Assembly: GCA_009885355.1 (NCBI GenBank)
Contig: VFKW01000114.1
Location: 1-22,906, forward strand
Source of the DNA: Candidatus Berkelbacteria bacterium
Lineage (GTDB): Bacteria > Patescibacteriota > UBA1384 > VFKW01
Reading direction: 5' to 3'
DNA: 22,906 nucleotides
The translations under genes and the position numbers were made by a program. Below, in pieces: positions 1-5,942 of the stretch (positions are counted from its first letter, which is position 1; the number at the start of each line of letters is the position of its first letter). The notes below the pieces were generated by a model. The model worked only from the letters and a program-made list of their open reading frames with translations, ran no database searches and was not told where the DNA came from.

Positions 1-21
1 AGAGCGTGGCGGGGTGGGATT

Positions 22-68
22 GTTAAGGGTAGGGGCCGGCCATCGCAACGGAGGCCCTTATCCTTAAC
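22..68. repeat. 16-bp stem hairpin near the window's left edge
   Basis: Positions 22-37 pair with 53-68 without interruption if two G-U pairs are allowed on the plus-strand RNA; the loop is 15 nt. No T-run follows on the plus strand, so it is not a standard intrinsic terminator. It may be a processed 3' end of an upstream transcript or a dispersed repeat. No coding frame to its left can be supported. Confidence 0.6.
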
Positions 69-176
69 CCACAAATCTGCAGTCACACTGCAAAAAAAGA
101 ATTAATCATTATTGCTCTTGATTAAATTTTATGATAAAATAAACCTGTAGTTAAGTCCTCGGCCGGCAGGCCCAAT

Positions 177-197
177 ATACTTAATACCATATACCCC
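177..197. repeat. Heptamer array, 3 units (ATACTTA type)
   Basis: Three consecutive 7-bp units read ATACTTA, ATACCAT and ATACCCC. The array lies in the leader of the first gene, about 45 bp upstream of its start. The same unit type recurs at 8016-8050, again just upstream of a Shine-Dalgarno site. The last units are degenerate, so this copy alone would be weak; the match to the second array is what supports it. Confidence 0.55.
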
Positions 198-219
198 AAA
201 GGGGCCCCTTAGGGGCTAT
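191..219. repeat. Nested palindrome upstream of the first gene
   Basis: The outer arms ATACCCC (191-197) and GGGGCTAT (212-219) flank a perfect 12-bp palindrome, AAGGGGCCCCTT, at 199-210. It sits between the heptamer array and the Shine-Dalgarno sequence AAAGGAG. In RNA it could fold in two alternative ways, which might affect translation or stability of the downstream gene. That role is inferred only from position. Confidence 0.6.
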
Positions 220-241
220 ATACTATCTCAAAGGAGTTTCA

Positions 242-730
242 ATGATCATCACCGCCCCCCTCCACGAAACAATCCAAATCAAAACCAAAAACACTACCAT
301 TTCCCTTGGCATTGAAGATAAAGTCGGAGATTTTACCCTTTGCGGTCCTGGTGAATACGAAATCGCCAGTGTTGAAATAATTGGTGTTGGCCGGGTCTAT
401 CTTTTTACAACTGAAGATATGCGTCTTGCGTATCTTGATAAATTAAATCGCCCGCTTACCGATGCTGAGCAAGAAGCAGTCGCTGATGTTGATATTTTAT
501 TTATTCCAGTCGGCGGCGGCGATGTATTGGATGCCAAAGCTGCCTTGCAAGTCATCAATCAGATTGACCCACGCATTATCATTCCTGTTTATTATGAACA
601 ATTGGCTACTTTTACCGAAGAGGAGGGAATTACACCGGAATACGTCGATAGTCTAAAAATGACTCGCTCGACGCTTCCTGAAACCGAAAGGAAAGTAATT
701 GTACTCCCATGGAAACCTTTGAAAAAATAA
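242..730 (+). CDS. MBL-fold (UlaG-like) protein lacking the metal-binding motif
   Basis: This 162-residue protein resembles the C-terminal part of small MBL-fold hydrolases of the UlaG-like type. It has a GPGEYEI segment at about residues 36-42 and an IPVGGG segment near 88-93, both typical of that family. The HxHxDH zinc motif and the usual N-terminal strands are missing. The start is firm: AAAGGAG lies 5 nt before ATG 242, and no upstream frame could supply the missing half. It is therefore a natural short form or an old deletion, probably without hydrolase activity. Its last 22 bp overlap the start of the DHH phosphoesterase gene, which suggests translational coupling. A nucleic-acid-related role is possible from this pairing but is not shown. 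Confidence 0.7.
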   Translation: MIITAPLHETIQIKTKNTTISLGIEDKVGDFTLCGPGEYEIASVEIIGVGRVYLFTTEDMRLAYLDKLNRPLTDAEQEAVADVDILFIPVGGGDVLDAKAALQVINQIDPRIIIPVYYEQLATFTEEEGITPEYVDSLKMTRSTLPETERKVIVLPWKPLKK

Positions 731-1674
731 TAAATCTGATCAAAAAATACGATTATTTTTTGCTCGTCATCCACGAAAATCCAGACGGCGACACAGTCGC
801 CACTTCTCTGGGACTCCAAATCGCTTTAAATAAAATTGGTAAAAACGTCACCACGGTTTGCAAAGACGACGTGCCAAAACCTTTTGCTTTTTTACCGGCT
901 TCCAAAAATGTCCGCAAGGATTTTTTAGTGGGAGATTATGATGTCATTATTGTTCTAGATTGCGGCGATCTCAGGCGCACCGGTTTCCCCGATCGCCTAA
1001 AAGACTTTGCCAGGCACAAAAAACGTCTGATCAATATTGATCATCACCCAAAAAATGACCTGCACAAAGTCGCAAATATAAATCTTTTTGACGAGTCCGC
1101 CGCCGCTGTTTCGGAAATTGTTTTTGAACTTATCAGGCAATTGCATATCCCATTAGACAAAGACATTGCCACCTGTTTTCTAACCTCACTCTATACCGAT
1201 ACTGGCGGTTTCAAACATTCAAACACCACTCCTCGCTCTTTGGAGCACGCCTCTATTTGGCTCGCCAGTGGTGCTAGACTTAAAACGATCACCAAAAATA
1301 TTTCCCTCAACCGCTCTGTTCCCAGTTTAAAATTATGGGGCATAGCTTTATCTCGTATTCATAAAAGTTCAACCGGACTTGTGCTGTCTGTTGTCACACG
1401 TGAAGATATGGAATTAACAAAAGCAACCGACGATGATCTCTCTGGCGTAGTCAATATGATCAATACTATTCCCGGTTCCAAAGCCGCCGTTTTGCTTTCT
1501 GAAACATCAGACGGACGCATCAAAGCCAGCCTGCGTACCGAATCCGACAAAATAGACGTCTCAAAAATAGCCGCCTTCTTCGGCGGCGGCGGTCACCGAA
1601 AAGCCTCCGGCTTCACTATCGAAGGAAGCCTAGAAAAAGGCGAAAACAACCATTGGCACATCTTAGAAGATTAA
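709..1674 (+). CDS. DHH/DHHA1 family phosphoesterase (NrnA-like)
   Basis: The 321 residues match the usual length of NrnA-type bifunctional oligoribonuclease/pAp phosphatases, cytoplasmic enzymes that finish RNA decay by hydrolysing nano-RNAs. All motifs are visible: HENPDGDTVATSLGL near residues 22-36 (D26 and D28 as metal ligands), VLDCGD, the signature DHH at 111-113, a TDTGG motif, and the DHHA1 substrate loop GGGGH at 292-296. ATG 709 lies inside the preceding gene and has only a weak purine run upstream, so translation is probably coupled. Cyclic-dinucleotide phosphodiesterases of the GdpP type share the same core, but the GGDEF and PAS parts of that family are absent, so the NrnA assignment is preferred. 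A strong hairpin terminator follows the stop codon. Confidence 0.9.
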   Translation: METFEKIINLIKKYDYFLLVIHENPDGDTVATSLGLQIALNKIGKNVTTVCKDDVPKPFAFLPASKNVRKDFLVGDYDVIIVLDCGDLRRTGFPDRLKDFARHKKRLINIDHHPKNDLHKVANINLFDESAAAVSEIVFELIRQLHIPLDKDIATCFLTSLYTDTGGFKHSNTTPRSLEHASIWLASGARLKTITKNISLNRSVPSLKLWGIALSRIHKSSTGLVLSVVTREDMELTKATDDDLSGVVNMINTIPGSKAAVLLSETSDGRIKASLRTESDKIDVSKIAAFFGGGGHRKASGFTIEGSLEKGENNHWHILED

Positions 1675-1680
1675 TATAAT

Positions 1681-1706
1681 AAAAAATGCCCTTTCGGGCA
1701 TTTTTT
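1681..1706. terminator. Bidirectional intrinsic terminator
   Basis: AAAAAATGCCC, loop TTTC, GGGCATTTTTT: an 11-bp perfect stem with A- and T-runs on both sides. It ends the DHH gene on the plus strand and the tRNA-Leu transcript on the minus strand. Confidence 0.92.
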
Positions 1707-1713
1707 ATTTGGG

Positions 1714-1796
1714 TGCCGGGAGCGGGAGTCGAACCCGCATCTCATTTCTGAGGCGACATTTTAAGTGTCGTGAGTATACCATTTCTCCACCCCGGC
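1714..1796 (-). tRNA. tRNA-Leu (anticodon UAA)
   Basis: The reverse complement folds into a complete 83-nt class II tRNA. Acceptor GCCGGGG pairs with TCCCGGC (one G-U), the D arm GAG/CTC has GG in its loop, the anticodon stem CGACA/TGTCG encloses loop CTTAAAA (anticodon TAA at plus 1761-1763), there is a long variable arm (CTCA/TGAG), and the T arm GCGGG-TTCGACT-CCCGC is normal. The discriminator is A. No CCA is encoded, so the CCA-adding enzyme must complete it. The HNH gene stops only 4 nt upstream of its 5' end. Confidence 0.96.
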
Positions 1797-1800
1797 ATTG

Positions 1801-2271
1801 TTAAATTTTAATATTTCTTCCCCTATGTGTCGGCTTCAGGCTATGACAATTCGGACACAGAATTCTCAGATTTTCCAGTCGATTATCTTTACTATTTCCA
1901 TTGATATGGTCCAATTCGAGCGGTAGTCTTCCGGTTTCAGTTTTTTGCGACCATCCACATTCTTCACAGCAATGCGGTTTTAGTCCAGCCGTAAATAATC
2001 TATTCTTTAGCTTATGACTCTGAAAATTACTATTTTTTACAAGGATATCTTCAAGTGCGATTCTTGGCCTTCCAATTCCAGTAAGCCCCTTACTCCAGCC
2101 ATGCCCAGTGAAATGCTTGGTATCAATTTGCATAATTTCGATATATTTTTTAATCTGCGCATAATTACCGCCAGCTTCTTTCAGGCCTAATCTAAAAAGC
2201 ACTTGTCTTATACTAGTCGAGGCTAATGCTGCTTCTCGCAATTCGTATTCTGTCCATTTTTTCTTTCTCAT
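1801..2271 (-). CDS. HNH endonuclease
   Basis: This 156-residue protein has a small helical, probably DNA-reading N-terminal region (about 1-50) and a C-terminal HNH nuclease domain. The catalytic core reads LELDHINGNSKDNRLENL, giving the H and N residues of the motif. It is framed by zinc-ribbon cysteines in CEEC and CPNCHS. HNH nucleases of this layout are common as free-standing homing-type or phage-borne endonucleases. It lies between the 5' half of one tRNA-Leu and an intact tRNA-Leu(UAA), all on the minus strand, as expected of a selfish element at a tRNA site. No Shine-Dalgarno sequence is seen before ATG 2271. All motif residues are intact, so the gene looks functional. Confidence 0.85.
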   Translation of the reverse strand: MRKKKWTEYELREAALASTSIRQVLFRLGLKEAGGNYAQIKKYIEIMQIDTKHFTGHGWSKGLTGIGRPRIALEDILVKNSNFQSHKLKNRLFTAGLKPHCCEECGWSQKTETGRLPLELDHINGNSKDNRLENLRILCPNCHSLKPTHRGRNIKI

Positions 2272-2313
2272 ATATATAAAATATCATAACGGTAAACATT
2301 TTACAAATGGACA

Positions 2314-2344
2314 CCCTGCATGTATACCATTCCACCACCTCGGC
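2314..2344 (-). pseudogene. Truncated 5' half of a second tRNA-Leu
   Basis: On the minus strand the sequence starts GCCGAGGTGGTGGAATGG and continues TATACATGC. This is a typical leucine-tRNA 5' acceptor strand plus D arm, and it shares the stretch AATGGTATAC with the intact tRNA at 1714-1796. A 3' half (T arm, acceptor CCTCGGC) is not found downstream, where the HNH gene begins. The differences at positions 5, 11 and 13 show that it came from another isoacceptor and is not a fresh duplicate. It reads as the remnant of a tRNA gene cut by insertion or recombination. Confidence 0.65.
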
Positions 2345-2435
2345 TTCTGTCGAGAGAATATCTATATTTTACCATTTTTCCCCTCAAAAAACAACAGATT
2401 CGCATATTAATTATTTATTTATCATCTCCAAGCCC

Positions 2436-2464
2436 TTGCCTGAATACCATTTTTATAGTATTAT
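2436..2464 (+). promoter_or_regulatory. Probable sigma70 promoter of purC
   Basis: TTGCCT at 2436-2441 and TATTAT at 2459-2464 are separated by 17 bp. The site lies 77 bp upstream of the chosen purC start. Further -10-like words nearby (TATAGT, TATAAC) make the exact position uncertain. Confidence 0.5.
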
Positions 2465-2540
2465 AACGCTAACAGGCCAAGTGAACTTTCGCTCGGCCCG
2501 TATCTTAAATTTTGGAATAATGAAGGAGGAAATTTCTAAA

Positions 2541-3560
2541 ATGCCAGTAATTCCAGAAAAAGCATGCGGTAATCACCTAGAGATGCTCTTGAAGACATAT
2601 CTGGGTGGAATTTACCATCAGGGAAAGGTTAGGGACACTTATAAATTATCAGATCATCCTGGTAAGTTGTTGGTAGTCGCCACCGATCGATTGAGTATTT
2701 TTGACTTCGTGTTAAATACTCTTGTTCCACTAAAGGGAGAGGTATTGACCGCTATGGTCATCTTCTGGCTGACTGATGTATTCGGTGATATTCCAAATCA
2801 CCTCGTCACCTACGGTACCGGTATCGACAACTATCTGCCCGAAGAGCTTCGCGATAACTCTAGCTTACAAGCCCGAGCTATTATCGTGCAAGAATATCAG
2901 GTTATCCCTCGTGAATGTATAGTTCGCGGCTGCTTGACCGGATCTGGTCTAAAGGATTATCAAGCAACCGGCATGGTCGGTGGTCATCAACTTCCTAAAG
3001 GACTTCATGACGGCTCGGTGCTTCCAAGATCAATCTTTACGCCCAGCACCAAAGAAGACATTGGCCATGATCTCAATATCACCGCTGAATCAGTGTGTGA
3101 AGAGTTTGGTCCTGGGTTGGAGCATCTCTCACTAACGATATTCAATAGAGGAGCTCGATATTGCAAGCAGAGAGGAATAATTCTGGCCGATACTAAGTTC
3201 GAACTCGGACGTGATTCAGATGGAAATCTCATCTTAATTGATGAGGTTCTCACTCCGGATTCCTCTCGTTTCTGGGACGAAAATGACTACGCTGCTGCAC
3301 AGCAAAAGCAGCAATCGCCTAGCGGTTATGACAAGGAGCCTGTTCGTATCTACGGAAAAGGTTTGGATACTCCGTTTGGCCTTACCGGTATTAATAGGCT
3401 TGACCCGGGAAATACGGATCATCTGGCGTGGATTCACAGTATTGATATACCGGGGGGCGTTATCGCTTCGACCACCACCCGTTACCTTGATATCTTCTCT
3501 CGCCTGGTTGAAAAGCCGCTGTTAGAATTCCAAAGAGAAGACATGGGCATTCAAGCCTGA
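2541..3560 (+). CDS. purC: Phosphoribosylaminoimidazole-succinocarboxamide synthase
   Basis: SAICAR synthase joins CAIR and aspartate using ATP in de novo purine synthesis. The 339 residues fit the longer form of the family. Signatures are clear: GKVRDTY (28-34), ATDRLSIFDF, the CAIR-binding RECIVRGCLTGSG, LADTKFELG, and DEVLTPDSSRFW. The frame stays open back to 2307, but that extension covers the tRNA fragment and the promoter. ATG 2541 has AAGGAGG at 2523-2529 and gives the normal N-terminus. No other purine gene is nearby, which is notable because most CPR bacteria lack the pathway. Its base and codon use look more even than in the AT-rich genes around it. Acquisition by transfer, or a surviving salvage-type role, are both possible. 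Confidence 0.95.
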   Translation: MPVIPEKACGNHLEMLLKTYLGGIYHQGKVRDTYKLSDHPGKLLVVATDRLSIFDFVLNTLVPLKGEVLTAMVIFWLTDVFGDIPNHLVTYGTGIDNYLPEELRDNSSLQARAIIVQEYQVIPRECIVRGCLTGSGLKDYQATGMVGGHQLPKGLHDGSVLPRSIFTPSTKEDIGHDLNITAESVCEEFGPGLEHLSLTIFNRGARYCKQRGIILADTKFELGRDSDGNLILIDEVLTPDSSRFWDENDYAAAQQKQQSPSGYDKEPVRIYGKGLDTPFGLTGINRLDPGNTDHLAWIHSIDIPGGVIASTTTRYLDIFSRLVEKPLLEFQREDMGIQA

Positions 3561-3590
3561 ATTAAGGCTAGTGAACATGTCCAATTCCAA

Positions 3591-3617
3591 AAGGGCCCTC
3601 CGGCCCTTATTTTTTTA
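3591..3617 (+). terminator. Terminator of purC (twin copy 1)
   Basis: Stem AAGGGCC (3591-3597), loop CTCC and GGCCCTT (3602-3608) are followed by A and eight T. The hairpin and T-run are virtually identical to those at 4492-4518. Confidence 0.93.
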
Positions 3618-3638
3618 TCCAAAAATACCTCTATAAAC

Positions 3639-3667
3639 TTGACGGTTCCCTGAAAAACCAGTATAGT
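3639..3667 (+). promoter_or_regulatory. Near-consensus sigma70 promoter
   Basis: TTGACG (3639-3644), 17-bp spacer, TATAGT (3662-3667). It lies between the purC terminator and the unknown gene at 3722, whose own Shine-Dalgarno AGGAGG is at 3706-3711. The gene is therefore probably transcribed on its own. Confidence 0.8.
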
Positions 3668-3721
3668 GCCAGTAGAAGTCATTGTGTTGCGTACCTTATA
3701 TTTATAGGAGGCTGTCGGAGA

Positions 3722-4474
3722 ATGGATTTATCTCAGAAAATTAATGATGTCGTGAAAATGGGCGAGCAATATCGAGATTTAATGGAGCAGGTTGCGGCTC
3801 TCAAAAGAAGTTGTGACTCTGAACACAAAAGAATTCAGGCCTGTATCATGGCAGGTGAGTCAACCGGTGATCCGAGTCAGGATTGCCTCGCATATCTCTA
3901 CAATCCGTCTAGCGAGCATTATAGTGCTGCTAAAGCGGCCCTCTCTGTTATAAAAGAGATGATCTCTGGGCATAATGGTGATTATGTTCTTCAGGTTCAA
4001 CATGCCTACGATGTCGCTGCTGTTGGATTTGCCAGTCTTGTTCAAGGAGAAGGTGGTTGCTTGGGTAGTATAGTAACCCATGGTCAACCTACACTAGGGT
4101 ATTCTTTAAGTCTTGGGGTCTTGATGGGTGATAAATTCATCAAGCAGCCCGTGCCTAGTCAATATGGCACTACTATTTCAGATGTTAGATTCGGTCTTCC
4201 TGTCTTGCGTTTCGCTCATTGGTCAACTCTTGGTGAAAATCAGGTCCGTGTCGTCAATTTGATGCTTTCCCCAAATTCTGTCAATAATAATTGGCACCAA
4301 CTTGGTCAGCCGATACCTAAAGTCGGTGGGATTGAATTAACAGATCCACCGCCGCCAATCCTGGCCTATTATGTTGGTTATGATGCCATCATGAATTGGT
4401 TCAATGATTATACGCAAATCCCAGACGCGCAGATAAGGGAGTTTTTCGCAATTCTCCAGCAGCCATCTTCGTAA
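3722..4474 (+). CDS. Protein of unknown function (250 residues)
   Basis: I do not recognise this protein. The start is secure: AGGAGG lies 10 nt before ATG 3722, downstream of a near-consensus promoter. Residues 1-38 are charged and helical and could form a short coiled coil. There is no signal peptide or membrane segment, so it is probably cytoplasmic. The middle is rich in Gly, Ser and hydrophobic residues, with two cysteines near 35-42 and one in a GGCLGS segment. A proline run (DPPPPIL) precedes the C-terminal helical part. It forms a self-contained unit with its own promoter and terminator, and its even codon use resembles purC and the gene at 21327 more than the surface genes. It may belong to an accessory set shared with them; function is unknown. 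Confidence 0.75.
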   Translation: MDLSQKINDVVKMGEQYRDLMEQVAALKRSCDSEHKRIQACIMAGESTGDPSQDCLAYLYNPSSEHYSAAKAALSVIKEMISGHNGDYVLQVQHAYDVAAVGFASLVQGEGGCLGSIVTHGQPTLGYSLSLGVLMGDKFIKQPVPSQYGTTISDVRFGLPVLRFAHWSTLGENQVRVVNLMLSPNSVNNNWHQLGQPIPKVGGIELTDPPPPILAYYVGYDAIMNWFNDYTQIPDAQIREFFAILQQPSS

Positions 4475-4491
4475 GCTAACACAAAACCAAA

Positions 4492-4518
4492 AAGGGCCCT
4501 CCGGCCCTTATTTTTTTT
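4492..4518. terminator. Shared terminator (twin copy 2)
   Basis: AAGGGCC (4492-4498), loop CTCC and GGCCCTT (4503-4509) are followed by A and eight T. It serves the plus-strand gene ending at 4474. Read on the minus strand it also ends the priA/def-fmt transcript, whose stop codon is at 4522. Confidence 0.92.
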
Positions 4519-4521
4519 AAA

Positions 4522-5904
4522 TTATTTTAATATTTCCGGTAATTCTCCTTGCCAACCGTGTCTGAAATCTTCCCAATTAGTTGGATTTTTCCCTTCAAGT
4601 TGTACCATTTCCGGCACTACTTTATCATTTTCAACATGCGCCGTGTGTATTATCAATCTAGTCTTCTTGTCAGTTGTCAGTTGTCGGTTGTCGGTTAACC
4701 ACGCAGTGGTTTTCGGCCACGGATAATACGCGCGTATCATATTTACGATTTCCTCGGCCGATTTCTCCCAATTTATTTCCCCATCTTCTTTTTTAGTTAA
4801 TTTTGTATAAGTTGCTTTTTCGCTATCTTGTTCCACGGGCCGCCATTGATTGCTCAAATACATCGGCAACGTCTGAATCAATATCCTCGCCCCTTCAATC
4901 GACAATCTTTGACTTAATTCTTCATAATTTTCATTCTCAAATATTTCATACTGTTTTTGAAAAACGATCGGTCCTTCATCCATACCTTCTGTCAGTTTCA
5001 TGATCGTGATGCCAGTTTTTTTATCTCCATTTAATATTGCATTTTGCATCGGCGTGGCGCCACGATACTTTGGCAGCATCGACGGATGAATATTAATTAC
5101 TCCAAAATCCGGGAAATCCAACACATTTTTTGTCAACATTTTACCATAAGCCGCCACCACGATATAATCCGGCTGTAGTTCCTTTACGATTTCTTCCACT
5201 TCCAATTTATTATTTGGCTGATGAACTGGCAGTCCAAAATCTTCGGCCACTGTTTTAACAATCGGTGCCGTCATTTCCTGTTTTCGCCCAACCGGCTTAT
5301 CTGTTTCAGTGATCACCCCGACAATATTTACATTATTGACAAGTAGTGCTTCTAGTGCCGGCACGGCAAAATCTGGCGTACCCATAAAAATACATCTCAA
5401 ATCGACATAATGCTTCAAATTTTTTACATCTTTTGCATGATCGGTAAACAAAATTCCATTCAAATGATCAATCTCGTGTTGTATTACCCGCGCCAACAAC
5501 CCTTTTGCCCTTATTTTGACCGGTTTACCATCAAGATCTTGGGCTGCAACATTGACTTCTTTTGGACGCTTTACATCAATTTCAATCCCCGGCAAAGACA
5601 AGCAGCCCTCTGCCATTGCAATCTGTTCTTTTGAATATTTTGTGATCGTCGGATTCGTCAATACTGTCAAAGGAAAAGGTTTGTCGCCTCTGGTTTTGTC
5701 GTCATTTTGCGGATCATACTCTAGCACGATTATTCTTTTAGAAATTCCGATTTGCGGCGCCGCTAGCCCCACTCCGTCGTACTGCCGCATCATTTCAACC
5801 ATTTTTTTAGCCAAATTCTGCAATTCCACATCAAAAATCGTCACCTTTTCGGCTTTTTTTCGAAGGATTAAACTCGGCACAGTCACGATTTCTTGAATTC
5901 TCAT
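4522..5904 (-). CDS. def-fmt: Fused peptide deformylase / methionyl-tRNA formyltransferase
   Basis: One 460-residue polypeptide carries both enzymes of the N-formylmethionine cycle. Residues 1-168 are peptide deformylase: GVGLAAPQIG (44-53), EGCLSLPG with metal ligand C101, and HEIDH with H143, catalytic E144 and H147. From about 170 the formyltransferase begins (RCIFMGTPDFAVPALEAL), with its catalytic NIHPSMLPKYRG and the GITIMKLTEGMDEGP segment. The C-terminal OB-like domain seems shortened. The enzymes are usually separate adjacent genes, so this is a fusion without an obvious linker. All catalytic residues are kept, so both activities are expected. Around residues 404-412 the gene contains a 4 x 7-bp tandem repeat (4668-4695). 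It lies 38 bp downstream of priA, as in the common bacterial priA-def-fmt order, and probably shares its transcript. Confidence 0.94.
   Translation of the reverse strand: MRIQEIVTVPSLILRKKAEKVTIFDVELQNLAKKMVEMMRQYDGVGLAAPQIGISKRIIVLEYDPQNDDKTRGDKPFPLTVLTNPTITKYSKEQIAMAEGCLSLPGIEIDVKRPKEVNVAAQDLDGKPVKIRAKGLLARVIQHEIDHLNGILFTDHAKDVKNLKHYVDLRCIFMGTPDFAVPALEALLVNNVNIVGVITETDKPVGRKQEMTAPIVKTVAEDFGLPVHQPNNKLEVEEIVKELQPDYIVVAAYGKMLTKNVLDFPDFGVINIHPSMLPKYRGATPMQNAILNGDKKTGITIMKLTEGMDEGPIVFQKQYEIFENENYEELSQRLSIEGARILIQTLPMYLSNQWRPVEQDSEKATYTKLTKKEDGEINWEKSAEEIVNMIRAYYPWPKTTAWLTDNRQLTTDKKTRLIIHTAHVENDKVVPEMVQLEGKNPTNWEDFRHGWQGELPEILK
4668..4695. repeat. Heptamer array, 4 units, inside fmt
   Basis: Plus-strand units are TGTCAGT, TGTCAGT, TGTCGGT and TGTCGGT; on the coding strand they read ACCGACA x2 then ACTGACA x2. 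The array is exactly 28 bp, the same length and unit count as the alaS array (9901-9928). It encodes a low-complexity Thr/Asp/Gln stretch in the C-terminal part of Fmt. Confidence 0.85.
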
Positions 5905-5942
5905 GAGTCCATTTTACCCTAAAAAGAACTTTTGATCAACTT

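Noticed and set aside
22..68. Intrinsic terminator at the left edge
   Set aside because: The stem is strong but no T-run follows on either strand.
1714..2344. Group I intron with an HNH ORF in tRNA-Leu(UAA), as in cyanobacteria
   Set aside because: The intact tRNA is uninterrupted, the half-tRNA is not broken at the anticodon, its sequence differs, and no intron core was seen.
2307..2540. Upstream extension of the purC frame
   Set aside because: It runs through the tRNA-Leu fragment and the promoter; ATG 2541 with AAGGAGG upstream gives the normal PurC N-terminus.
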